Below are positions 55,021 through 63,597 of a stretch of DNA of 64,000 bases, one piece after another. Within the stretch, counting starts at the first letter, position 1; each line of letters opens with the position of its first letter. Origin of the DNA: Methylobacterium sp. AMS5 (GTDB lineage: Bacteria; Pseudomonadota; Alphaproteobacteria; Rhizobiales; Beijerinckiaceae); the NCBI RefSeq assembly GCF_001542815.1, contig NZ_CP006992.1, positions 248,001-312,000 on the forward strand. Reading direction: 5' to 3'. The notes below the pieces were generated by a model. The model had not been told where the DNA came from. It saw only the letters and a program-made list of their open reading frames with translations, and did not search any database. A program made the translations under genes and the position numbers.

Positions 55021-55078
55021 CCGCCGCCCTCACCCTGAGGTGCCCGCGTTCTCGGCCACCTCAGGGTGAGGGCGGCGG
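55021..55078. repeat. 22-bp perfect intergenic inverted repeat
   Basis: The arms at 55021-55042 (starting CCGCCGCCCTCACCCTGAGG) and 55057-55078 are exact reverse complements with a 14-base spacer. The core CCTCACCCTGAGGTG resembles dispersed palindromic elements known in several alphaproteobacterial genomes. It has no T run. Confidence 0.85.
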
Positions 55079-55108
55079 GTTGGACGAGTGCGCGGTTCAA
55101 GCGGCTCG

Positions 55109-56305
55109 ATGACACAAGACAGGCCGATGCCCCCCGCGACACCGCCCGACCATCCGACCCGCGACGCGGGATTCGGCATCTACCTGCACTGGCCGTTCTG
55201 CGCCGCGAAGTGCCCCTATTGCGACTTCAACAGCCACGTTCGCCATGCGGGCGTGGACCAGCCGCGCTTCCTTGACGCCTTCCGGCGAGAGATCGCCCAC
55301 GCCGCAGCCCTCGCACCGGGACGGACGGTCACCAGCATCTTCCTTGGCGGCGGCACACCCTCGCTGATGGCGCCGGACACGGTGGCGGGCCTGCTCGATG
55401 CCGTGGCCGGAGCCTGGAGCGTGGCGCCGGACGCGGAGGTGACGCTGGAGGCGAACCCCACCAGCGTCGAGGCGACCCGCTTTCGCGGCTATCGCGCCGC
55501 CGGCGTCAACCGTGTTTCGCTCGGCGTTCAGGCGCTCGATGACGGCGACCTCAAGCGGCTCGGGCGGCTGCACAGCGTAGCGGAAGCGCTGGACGCCGTG
55601 CGCACCGCGGCGGCGCATTTCGAGCGCTTCTCCTTCGACCTGATCTACGCGCGCCCGGAGCAGACACCGAAGGCCTGGGCGGCAGAGCTACGCCGGGCGA
55701 TCGATTATGCCGCCGAGCATCTCTCGCTCTATCAGCTCACCATCGAGCCCGGCACGCCGTTCTTCGGCCTTGCCCAGGCCGGCCGCCTCGTGCCGCCCGA
55801 CGACGACGCCTCACGCGCCCTCTACGACGTGACGCAGGAGATCTGCGGGCTCGCGGGCCTGCCGGCCTACGAGATCTCGAACCACGCCCGGCCCGGTGCG
55901 CAGTCGCGCCATAATCTCCTCTATTGGCGCTATGGCGAATATGCCGGCATCGGCCCCGGCGCCCATGGCCGCCTCGTCCTGCCGCAGGGCCGTACCGGCA
56001 CGCTCACCGAGAAAGCGCCCGAAGACTGGCTCGCCCGCGTCGAGCGCGACGGCCACGGCATCGTCGAGACGGAAATGCTGTCCGCCGAGGATCAGGGCGA
56101 CGAGTTCCTGATGATGGGGCTGCGGCTGACGGAAGGCATCGACCCCGCCCGTTACGCGACCTTGAAGGGGCGCCCTCTCCAGGCCGATCGCCTCGACGCG
56201 CTGGTGAAAGACGGCCTCGTCGCGCGGCGCCCCGACGGCCGCATCGCCGCGACTGCCCGCGGCGCTCCGGTGCTCAACGCCGTGGTGGCGGAGTTGGCGG
56301 GCTGA
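55109..56305 (+). CDS. hemW: radical SAM heme chaperone HemW
   Basis: The 398-residue protein has the radical SAM cluster C31-x3-C35-x2-C38 (FCAAKCPYCDF), GGGTPSLM, EANPTS, GVNRVSLGVQALD and the C-terminal HemN-like domain (RHNLLYWRYGEYAGIGPGAHG, then DQGDEFLMMGLRLTEG). The CxxxCxxCxF spacing followed by a non-Cys matches HemW, a heme-trafficking chaperone, not the anaerobic oxidase HemN. I start at ATG 55109. Confidence 0.93.
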   Translation: MTQDRPMPPATPPDHPTRDAGFGIYLHWPFCAAKCPYCDFNSHVRHAGVDQPRFLDAFRREIAHAAALAPGRTVTSIFLGGGTPSLMAPDTVAGLLDAVAGAWSVAPDAEVTLEANPTSVEATRFRGYRAAGVNRVSLGVQALDDGDLKRLGRLHSVAEALDAVRTAAAHFERFSFDLIYARPEQTPKAWAAELRRAIDYAAEHLSLYQLTIEPGTPFFGLAQAGRLVPPDDDASRALYDVTQEICGLAGLPAYEISNHARPGAQSRHNLLYWRYGEYAGIGPGAHGRLVLPQGRTGTLTEKAPEDWLARVERDGHGIVETEMLSAEDQGDEFLMMGLRLTEGIDPARYATLKGRPLQADRLDALVKDGLVARRPDGRIAATARGAPVLNAVVAELAG

Positions 56306-56309
56306 ACCG

Positions 56310-57521
56310 TCAAATCCCCGACGGCCCGAGCACCTTCGGGGCCGGGCTCACCACATTCGCCGCGTTGTTGCGGATCTCGTAGACCGCCAAGGTCCGCTCG
56401 CTGACACCCTCGGGCAGGAAACGGAAGGTGCCGTCGAGGCCGGAGAAGCCCGCCGGGTTGGTGAGCGTCGCGTCGGCGAAGCGCTGCGAGCCGTATTGGC
56501 GCACCAGGGCGGCCGTGAGCGAGACGGCATCGTAGCCGAGCGAGGCGGTCCGCGGCGGCATCGTCCCGAAGCGGGTCTGATAGCGGTGGGCGAAACCGGC
56601 AAAGCCGGCCATGTCGGGCGCGGCGAAGCGACCGCCCTGGAACGCCGCCTGCGACAGCACACGCGGGTCGTTCCACAGGGCGAGCCCGAGGGGTCGGACC
56701 CGCGCGGGCGAGAACCCGACCTTGGTCAGCGCGGGCGCGACGGCCATCAGGCCTTCGGCGGTGTCGGGTACGAACAGCGCGTCGGCCTGGGCGCCGCCCC
56801 CCGCGATCACGCCGTGCAGCCGGTCGACCGCCGGGCCGGGATTGCCGGCCGGGTAGCGCTCGATGCCGACGAGCCGGGCGCCGCGCCGGGCCACCGCCTC
56901 ACGAAACTGCGCCTCGACGGCATTGCCGTAGGTCGTCTCGGGGATCAGCGCGGCGAAGGAGCGGCGACCGCCCGCGCTCGCCTCGTCGACGATGCGGTCC
57001 ACCTCCGATTGCGGCAGGAAGCTGATGAGGTAGATGCCGCGCGCGGCCACCGCCGCGTCGGTCGAGAAGGCGATGACCGGCTTGCCCGCCCCGCGGGCGA
57101 CGCCCCCGGCCGCCTGGACACTGGCGGCGAAGAGTGGGCCCAGCACCATCTCGGCGCCCTCGGCGAAGGCCGCCTGCGTCGCCTCGCGTGCGCCCTCCGG
57201 CGTGCCGCGGTCGTCCTTCACGAGGATCTGGAGGTTCGGCTTCTGGAAATCGTCGTAGGCGAGTTCGGCGGCGTTGCGCAGGGCGGCGCCGACCGCCGCC
57301 CCCTGCCCGCTCAACGGGACGATCAGCGCGACTTTCACCGTGCCCGCGCCGATGACGTTGCCGGCGGTCACGGTGGGGTTGGGCTCGACCTCCGGCGCCG
57401 CCCGAGCCGCCGGCCGCGGCGCGTCCGGAACGCCGAGGCAGCCCGCGAGCCCGATCGTGAGCCCGAGGCCGAGAAGCGCGGCACCCGCGCGGGCCGTCCA
57501 CCGTCCGCCGCGTCGCGCCAT
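56310..57521 (-). CDS. penicillin-binding protein activator-like lipoprotein (LpoA/LppC family)
   Basis: The 403-residue protein has a lipoprotein signal (GAALLGLGLTIGLAGC) and a periplasmic-binding-protein type I fold (VKVALIVPLSGQGAAVGAALRNAAELAYDD, MVLGPLFAASVQAAGGVARG, then KPVIAFSTDAAVA). In other bacteria such proteins activate peptidoglycan synthases or bind amino acids. It is divergent from rsmI, the usual neighbour of this family, which supports the call. Confidence 0.87.
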   Translation of the reverse strand: MARRGGRWTARAGAALLGLGLTIGLAGCLGVPDAPRPAARAAPEVEPNPTVTAGNVIGAGTVKVALIVPLSGQGAAVGAALRNAAELAYDDFQKPNLQILVKDDRGTPEGAREATQAAFAEGAEMVLGPLFAASVQAAGGVARGAGKPVIAFSTDAAVAARGIYLISFLPQSEVDRIVDEASAGGRRSFAALIPETTYGNAVEAQFREAVARRGARLVGIERYPAGNPGPAVDRLHGVIAGGGAQADALFVPDTAEGLMAVAPALTKVGFSPARVRPLGLALWNDPRVLSQAAFQGGRFAAPDMAGFAGFAHRYQTRFGTMPPRTASLGYDAVSLTAALVRQYGSQRFADATLTNPAGFSGLDGTFRFLPEGVSERTLAVYEIRNNAANVVSPAPKVLGPSGI

Positions 57522-57642
57522 CGCGACCCTCCTGTGCGAGCGCAATTCGCGGTCACGATGCGGAGGGGCTTGCGAAAAGTAAATGTGAGGCCATGCCTTT
57601 CCCCGGTCTCCAAAGGCGCGCGGGCATGGCATTGTCGCGGCG

Positions 57643-58593
57643 ATGACACAGCGACTCGACAAGCGCTCCGAAGGGGCCCCGCGCAGCCCCGCCACCTTCA
57701 CGGCCTTCGGCCTCGCCGCCGAGGCCGAGTCTCTGGCGCCGGGCCTCTACGTGGTGGCGACCCCCATCGGGAACCTGCGCGACGTCTCGTTCCGCGCTCT
57801 GGCGACGCTCGCCGCCGCCGATGCCGTGCTGGCGGAGGACACCCGCGTCACCCGCACCCTGCTGATGCATTACGGGATCACGACGCCGCTTCTCTCCTAC
57901 CACGAGCATTCCAACGAGGCCGTGCGCGAGCGGATGGTGCTGCGGCTGAAGGCTGGGGAGACCCTGGCGCTGGTCTCCGATGCCGGCACGCCGCTGGTCT
58001 CGGATCCCGGCTTCAAGCTGGTCCAGGCGGCGATTGCCGCCGGCATCCCGGTGACGCCGATTCCCGGCCCGTCCGCGGTGATGACCGCCATCGTCGCCGC
58101 CGGCCTGCCGACCGATCGGTTCTTCTTCGAGGGGTTCCTGCCCCAGAAATCGGGCGCCCGGCGCAACCGTCTGGAGGCGTTGGCCACGATTCCCGGAACG
58201 CTGGTGGTGTTCGAGTCCCCCCATCGCCTGCCCGAGATGCTGGCCGATGCCGCCGCCACCCTCGGGCCGGAGCGGCCCGCGGCGGTGGCCCGCGAGTTGA
58301 CCAAGCTCTACGAGACCATCCGGCGCGACAGCCTCGGCGGGCTGGCCGAAGCCTTCGCCCAGGAGGGTCCGCCCAAGGGTGAGGTGGTGGTGGTCATCGG
58401 CACGGCACCGGAGGACGCCGCTCCGCGCGAAGCCGATACCGGGCTCGACGCCCGGATCGAGGCGGCGCTCGCCCGCCACTCGATCAAGGATGCGGCGGCG
58501 CTCGTCGCCGACGAGACCGGCCAGCCCAAGCGCGTCGTCTATGCCCGCGCCCTGGCACTCACCCGCCGGGCGGACGATGAGACCTCCGGCTGA
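57643..58593 (+). CDS. rsmI: 16S rRNA 2'-O-ribose C1402 methyltransferase RsmI
   Basis: The 316-residue protein has the tetrapyrrole-methylase-like fold: [52 protein letters not shown] and [20 protein letters not shown], ending with [12 protein letters not shown]. It methylates the ribose of C1402 in 16S rRNA. It overlaps yraN by 17 bp. Confidence 0.96.
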   Translation: MTQRLDKRSEGAPRSPATFTAFGLAAEAESLAPGLYVVATPIGNLRDVSFRALATLAAADAVLAEDTRVTRTLLMHYGITTPLLSYHEHSNEAVRERMVLRLKAGETLALVSDAGTPLVSDPGFKLVQAAIAAGIPVTPIPGPSAVMTAIVAAGLPTDRFFFEGFLPQKSGARRNRLEALATIPGTLVVFESPHRLPEMLADAAATLGPERPAAVARELTKLYETIRRDSLGGLAEAFAQEGPPKGEVVVVIGTAPEDAAPREADTGLDARIEAALARHSIKDAAALVADETGQPKRVVYARALALTRRADDETSG

Positions 58594-58963
58594 TCCGGAG
58601 GCGCGGCGCCGCGCCACCCACGGACGGGGCATCTCGGCCGAGGGGTTGGCGCTCCTGGCGCTGATGCTGAAGGGCTATCGGCCGCTCGCCCGGCGCTTCG
58701 CGGCCGCGGGCGGGGAGATCGACCTGATCGTTCGGCGCGGGCGCACCATCGCCTTCGTCGAGGTCAAGGCCCGTGCGACGCTGGACGCCGCCGCGACCGC
58801 CATCGACGCACGCAAGCGGGCGCGACTGTCGCGGGCTGCGCGGGCGTGGCTCGCGCGTCACCCGTTTGCCGCCGACGCGACCTTGCGGGCGGATGCCGTC
58901 TTCGTGGCGCCGCGCCGCTGGCCGCGCCATCTGCCCGATGCGTTCGAGATCGAAGGTTTATGA
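58577..58963 (+). CDS. YraN/UPF0102 family nuclease-like protein
   Basis: The 128-residue protein has the restriction-endonuclease-like core: [42 protein letters not shown], then [14 protein letters not shown]. It normally follows rsmI, as here. ATG 58577 lies inside the rsmI end, so the two are coupled. The function is not well known. Confidence 0.92.
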   Translation: MRPPADPEARRRATHGRGISAEGLALLALMLKGYRPLARRFAAAGGEIDLIVRRGRTIAFVEVKARATLDAAATAIDARKRARLSRAARAWLARHPFAADATLRADAVFVAPRRWPRHLPDAFEIEGL

Positions 58964-58992
58964 GCGTCCGGCCAGGAGCCGGCCGGGCCGTG

Positions 58993-59382
58993 TCAGCCCT
59001 CGGCGGCGGCGATGGCCGCGGCAAGGGTGCGCTTGAGGTCGGCTTGGCTGAACGGCTTCTGCACCACGAGCCGGTCGCGGAACGGCTCGCGGATGCCTGC
59101 GCCGCCGTAGCCGGTCGAGAACACGATGGGCAGGTTACGCTCGGCGATGGCCTCGGCCACCGGGTAGATCGGCTCACCCGCCACGTTCACGTCGAGGATG
59201 GCGACCGTGAAGCTCTCGCTGCGGGCCATCTCCAGGGCGGTCGCGAGCCGGGCCGCCGGCCCGACGATCTCACAGCCGAAATCGAGCAGCATATCCTCGA
59301 GAAGCATCGAGATGGCCGCTTCGTCCTCGACAACCAGCACCCGGGCGCCGGACAGACGATCCTCGTTCGAATCCACACTCAC
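58993..59382 (-). CDS. single-domain response regulator
   Basis: The 129-residue protein is a receiver domain only: acidic pocket VLVVEDEA (about 15-22), phospho-acceptor D64 (AILDVNVAG), switch threonine in VFSTGYG, and the lysine in VVQKPF. There is no output domain and no kinase gene nearby. It may act as a phosphate sink or through protein contacts. It is divergent from the osmolyte uptake operon. Confidence 0.92.
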   Translation of the reverse strand: MSVDSNEDRLSGARVLVVEDEAAISMLLEDMLLDFGCEIVGPAARLATALEMARSESFTVAILDVNVAGEPIYPVAEAIAERNLPIVFSTGYGGAGIREPFRDRLVVQKPFSQADLKRTLAAAIAAAEG

Positions 59383-59596
59383 GCCGGATCGTCTTCCCTA
59401 TCGATTCATTCCCGATCCGGAGCGCCGTCTCGAGTCTGTCAGTCGCGCCAGGATTGTTCCGGAGGAATTCCTTCCGGTACGCTTCGAGAGCGGATGAGCG
59501 ACCCGGAAAACGCTGCCCGGCACCGCGAGCCGTCGCCCGTAAAGCTGGGCGTGTCAAGCGCCGCACCGCTCTGTCTGTGCTAGGCTGATCAGCCCA

Positions 59597-60586
59597 ATGT
59601 TATTCCGCAAAACATTTCCCGCCCATTGTCGCAACCTAGCGACAGCCCCGGCACGAGGCGATCCCCACTCAACCGTGAGTCGGCGGGGCCTCCTCGCCTC
59701 GGCCGCCGCCGCGATGCTTCCGGCCCGCGCCCTTGCCGCATCGGAGGGTCCGATCGTGATCGGTTCGAAGAGCGATACCGAAGGCGCGCTTCTCGGAAGC
59801 CTGATTGCTTCGGTCCTTGAGGATCTCGGCTTGCGCGTCGAGCGACGCCTCGGCCTCGGGCCCACTCTGATCGTCCGCTCGGCCCTGCTGGCCGGAGAGA
59901 TCGACCTGTATCCCGAATATACCGGCAACGTCGCGTTCTTCTCCGGCACCGAGACCGATCCCGCTTGGAAGAACGCTGCGGAGGCTTACGGCCTCGCCCT
60001 GCGGCTCGACGCCGCGCACGGGCTGGTCTGGCTCGGTCGGGCACCGGCCAACAACACATGGCTGATCGCGGTTCAGGGCCGTCTCGCCCGTGAGCGGGGG
60101 CTCGCCACCATGGCGGATTTCGCGGGTGCCGTGCGGGAGGACGTTATCCGCCTCGCCGCCTCGACGGAGTTCGTGGAGAGTCCCGCCGCCCTGCCCTCCT
60201 TCGAATCCGCCTACGGCTTCTCCCTGCCGCTCTCGCGCATCGTCAGCCTGCCGGGCGGCGACACGGCGGTGACCGCCCGCGCTGCGGCGGAAGGCATCAG
60301 CGGAATCAATGCCGGCATGGTCTACGGCACCGATGGGGCGCTGGCTGCCCTCGACCTCGCCGTGATGAGTGATCCCAAGGGGGCGCAGATCGTCTACGAA
60401 CCCGCCCCCGTGATCCGCGCCGCGACGCTCGAACGCCACCCGCATATCCGCGACGCCCTCGACCCCATCTTCGCGCGTTTCGACGCCGAGACGCTGCGGC
60501 GGCTCAACGCGGCGATCACCGTGGAGGGGCGCACCGCCGAGGCAGTGGCCAAGGCGTGGCTCGCTGAAGCAGCAAGCCGCCCGTGA
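59597..60586 (+). CDS. glycine betaine/osmolyte ABC substrate-binding protein (YehZ/OpuBC-like)
   Basis: The 329-residue protein has a Tat-type leader (SRRGLLASAAAAMLPARALA) at about residues 28-47, which is late; a GTG start at 59678 just before it is a good alternative. The mature part has PIVIGSKSDTEGALLGSLIA, then LGLGPTLIVRSALLAGEIDL and YPEYTGN, typical of the OpuBC/YehZ group. It captures betaine-like solutes in the periplasm. It overlaps the first permease by GTGA. Confidence 0.88.
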   Translation: MLFRKTFPAHCRNLATAPARGDPHSTVSRRGLLASAAAAMLPARALAASEGPIVIGSKSDTEGALLGSLIASVLEDLGLRVERRLGLGPTLIVRSALLAGEIDLYPEYTGNVAFFSGTETDPAWKNAAEAYGLALRLDAAHGLVWLGRAPANNTWLIAVQGRLARERGLATMADFAGAVREDVIRLAASTEFVESPAALPSFESAYGFSLPLSRIVSLPGGDTAVTARAAAEGISGINAGMVYGTDGALAALDLAVMSDPKGAQIVYEPAPVIRAATLERHPHIRDALDPIFARFDAETLRRLNAAITVEGRTAEAVAKAWLAEAASRP

Positions 60587-61725
60587 CGGCACGCCTCCTC
60601 GCCGGCCTCGCCGCAGCGGCTCTGCTCCCGGCGGTGTTGGCTGGGCTGCCCCTGCTGCATCTCGCACCGAACCGGCTGGTGACCGGTGCGCCCATCGCCG
60701 CGTCGGCCGCGCTCGGCACCGGCCTCTGGCCCATCGCCGCCCTCGCCGCCGGGGGACTCGGCCTGCTCGCGGCGGGCCGGGGGCGGAGAAGTGCTGGTCT
60801 CGCCGGGCTCGCCTGCCTCTGCGCCCTCTTTCTCTTGCTGGCAGGGCTCGGCGCCGGAGCCGCGGACCTGACCGCCGGCCAGCCGTTCGCGACGCGGGCG
60901 CGCCTCGCCTCCGGCGCCTGGACCGGTGTGGTCGTGCTGGTCTGTGCGCTGACTCTGGCCGCTCGGCGCACCGGCCTGCCCGGCGGCGGCCTCATCGCGG
61001 CGACCGCCGTCCTGGCGCTGATCGGGGGCCTGTGGGGCGGCGGTCGCCTCAATGCGCTCTCGCTCGTCGTCGAGGGGCGCGCCCGGTCCGATGCCCTCGG
61101 CGCCGCCATCCGCGATCATCTCGTCCTCGCCCTCGGTGCCCTGGTGCTGGCCGCCGGTCTCACCGGGGGGCTCGCGCTGTGGCGTCGGGCGCGCGGGGTG
61201 GTCGAACTCACCGTCAGCGGATTGCAGCTCGTGCCGGCGGTCGCCCTGCTCGGCGGCCTCGTCGCCGGCCTCTCGGCGCTGCTCACGGCGGCCCCGGCAC
61301 TGCGCGGCTACGGGGTCTCGGCGCTCGGCACCGGGCCGGCCCTGATCGGCATCGCGGCCTACCTGCTCCTGCCGCTCTGGCGCGGCCTTCAGGCGGCAAA
61401 CCGCGCCACCGGTCCCGATAGCCTCGCCGCCGCGCGGGCCCTCGGACTCACGTCGGGCCCGATCCTGACGACCATCCGCCTGCCGCTCGGGGCCCCGGCC
61501 CTCATCGGCGGCCTGCGGGTCGCCACGGTCCAGGCACTCGGTCTCGCGACTCTGGGAGCGCTGGTCGGGGCGGGCGGCCTCGGTACCCTCGTCTTCGACG
61601 GCATGGCGCAGTTCGCGCCGGACCTGATCCTGCTCGGCGCCCTGCCGATCATCGCGCTCTCGCTCGCCGCCGAGGGGGCGCTCGGCAGGCTGGAGGCGGC
61701 GATGCGCCGACGGTGGCCGCGATGA
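60583..61725 (+). CDS. ABC permease, YehY-like, 380 aa
   Basis: The protein starts at GTG 60583. The first half (about 1-150) holds extra membrane segments. The second half is a standard binding-protein-dependent permease with the EAA-like LAAARALGLTSGPILTTIRLPLGAPALIGGLRVATVQALG. This length and layout fit YehY, the larger permease of the YehZYXW system. It overlaps the next permease by ATGA. Confidence 0.88.
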   Translation: MTARLLAGLAAAALLPAVLAGLPLLHLAPNRLVTGAPIAASAALGTGLWPIAALAAGGLGLLAAGRGRRSAGLAGLACLCALFLLLAGLGAGAADLTAGQPFATRARLASGAWTGVVVLVCALTLAARRTGLPGGGLIAATAVLALIGGLWGGGRLNALSLVVEGRARSDALGAAIRDHLVLALGALVLAAGLTGGLALWRRARGVVELTVSGLQLVPAVALLGGLVAGLSALLTAAPALRGYGVSALGTGPALIGIAAYLLLPLWRGLQAANRATGPDSLAAARALGLTSGPILTTIRLPLGAPALIGGLRVATVQALGLATLGALVGAGGLGTLVFDGMAQFAPDLILLGALPIIALSLAAEGALGRLEAAMRRRWPR

Positions 61726-62432
61726 ACCGCGTCGTCCCGGCCCTCGGACCGCTCGCGCTCGGCCTTGCGCTGGCCGCTGCGAGCCATCCGGCCTTTGCCG
61801 GTTGGATCGGCGCAGGCGGCCGACCCCTCACCGTCGGCCACCTGACCGAACTGGCGCTCAACCACCTCACCCTGGCCGCGACCGGACTCGCCCTGGTCGC
61901 CGCACTTGGAATCGGACTCGGCCTGATCGCCACGCGGGCGCGCTTGGCGGGGTTTCGGACCAGCATCGACACGCTCGTCGCCTTCGCTCAGGCGGTGCCG
62001 CCGGTGGTCGTCGTGGCCCTGGCTCTGCCGGTGCTCGGCTTCGGCGGGCCGCCGACCCTGCTGGCGCTGACCGCCTACGGCATCATGCCGACCCTGCGCG
62101 GCACGGTCGGCGCGCTCGACGCCGTGACCGCCGAGGCCCGCGAATCGGCCCAGGCCATCGGGCTGACGCCGACGCAGACCCTCATCCATATCGAACTGCC
62201 GCTCGCCGCCGCGGGGCTCGTGGATACGCTGCGCACCGCCCTGATCCTCGCCGTCTCCGTCACCGCCGTCGGAGCGCTGGCAGGGGCCTCGACGCTGGGC
62301 ACGCCGATCGTCGCCGGGCTCCAGAACCAGAACATCGCGGCGATGCTCCAGGGCGCGCTGGCGACCGCGGCGCTGGCCTTCCTCGGGGATGCGCTGTTGC
62401 TTGCGATCGGAGGGATGCTGCGGCGGGACTGA
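61722..62432 (+). CDS. ABC permease, YehW-like, 236 aa
   Basis: The protein has five to six membrane segments (LTLAATGLALVAALGIGLGLIA, VVVVALALPVLGFGGPPTLLAL) and the EAA loop ESAQAIGLTPTQTLIHIELPLAAAGLVDTLR. It is the partner of the 60583 permease. The operon stops here: the next gene is convergent and no ATPase gene is present. Confidence 0.88.
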   Translation: MNRVVPALGPLALGLALAAASHPAFAGWIGAGGRPLTVGHLTELALNHLTLAATGLALVAALGIGLGLIATRARLAGFRTSIDTLVAFAQAVPPVVVVALALPVLGFGGPPTLLALTAYGIMPTLRGTVGALDAVTAEARESAQAIGLTPTQTLIHIELPLAAAGLVDTLRTALILAVSVTAVGALAGASTLGTPIVAGLQNQNIAAMLQGALATAALAFLGDALLLAIGGMLRRD

Positions 62433-62600
62433 GCAGTTCGGGTCAGGGGACGACCGCCCTTCGAGCGGCCGACGCCGACCGCCTCTCTCGCGATCGCCGC
62501 GGCTTGACGCACCGGCCCGGCCGCTCGATCCAGGACGGCGCTCCGGGCGCGGCTTTCGCATCATCGCGAAAGCCGGAGGCGACCTCTCGGGACGGTGCGT

Positions 62601-63248
62601 TCAGGCGCCCGTCGCCGCGGGCGGGACGGAGCCGCGGACGGCGGCATAGCTCGTCATCAGGTTGCGGTAGTCCGGAATGTGGTCGCCAAGCAGCGTCGCC
62701 AGCCCCTCGACATCCCGGCGCCAGTCGCGGTGCAGTTCGCACGCGACCGCGAACCAGTTGACCAGCTGCACGCCGGCCGCCGACATCCGGTTCCAGGCTC
62801 CCTCACGCACCACCGGATTGAAGGTGCCGGATGCGTCGGTGACGGCAAACACCTCGTAGCCCTCCGCGATGGCCGAGAGGGCCACGAAGGCAACGCAGAC
62901 TTCGGTGACGACGCCGGCGATGATGAGCTGCTTGCGGCCCGTCGCCTTCACGGCGGCGACGAAATCGGGGTTGTCCCAGGCGTTGATCTGGCCGGGCCGG
63001 GCGATGAAGGGCGCGTCCGGAAACTTGGCCTTCAGCTCGGGCATGATCGGACCGTTCGGGCCGTCCTCGAAGCTGGTGGTGAGGATGGTCGGGAGCTGGA
63101 AATAGGCGGCGAGATCGGCGACGGCGAGGACGTTGTTCTTGAATCGGTCGGGATCGAAATCGCGCACCAGCGACATCAGCCCGGCCTGATGATCGACCAG
63201 CAGGACGACGGCTTGGTCGAGGTCGAGGCGGTTGTAGGGCTTGCTCAT
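62601..63248 (-). CDS. isochorismatase-like hydrolase (YcaC group)
   Basis: The 215-residue protein has D19 (VVLLVDHQAGL), RPGQINAWD at about 84 and C118 (GVVTEVCVAFVALSAIAEG), the catalytic set of cysteine hydrolases of the YcaC group. The ATG at 63248 is chosen because GGAG lies six bases upstream; an ATG at 63260 is also open. The substrate is unknown. Confidence 0.9.
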   Translation of the reverse strand: MSKPYNRLDLDQAVVLLVDHQAGLMSLVRDFDPDRFKNNVLAVADLAAYFQLPTILTTSFEDGPNGPIMPELKAKFPDAPFIARPGQINAWDNPDFVAAVKATGRKQLIIAGVVTEVCVAFVALSAIAEGYEVFAVTDASGTFNPVVREGAWNRMSAAGVQLVNWFAVACELHRDWRRDVEGLATLLGDHIPDYRNLMTSYAAVRGSVPPAATGA

Positions 63249-63597
63249 CTCGGTCTCCATCGGGGCGGACTGTGCGGCGCGGCGTCGATGGAGAGACTAT
63301 GACACGGTGCTCTAATCACCGAAACGGAAACGATCGAAACGGATCGTTTCAGGAATGAAAGCATGATCGCGGGATGATCGCCGCGGGTCCATCCGTACCC
63401 CGTCACGGCGGACGTGGTTGGCCCATCACACGAGATCTCGGTGCGGCGCTCGAACCACGATGGTGGCGAGCCCACGCCCCTCGAAGGGCGCTCAGGTCTC
63501 GCCGCCGGCATCCACGCGCGGCAACCGGGCTTCGAGCGGGGCCAAGCAGCTTTCGGCTTCGCATCGCCGGCCGGACGGCCAGCCGGCAACGGGCCTC
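63249..63597. other. intergenic region with operator-like repeat, no gene seen
   Basis: About 350 bp between the isochorismatase-like gene and the L,D-transpeptidase end. Apart from the inverted repeat at 63321-63350 it shows nothing recognisable. Confidence 0.45.
63321..63350. promoter_or_regulatory. GAAACG-rich inverted repeat, probable operator of the hydrolase gene
   Basis: GAAACGATC (63327-63335) and GATCGTTTC (63342-63350) form a perfect 9-bp inverted repeat around a 6-base spacer that is itself GAAACG. A further GAAACG precedes it at 63321. It lies 80-100 bp upstream of the minus-strand hydrolase gene, a normal operator position. Confidence 0.65.
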
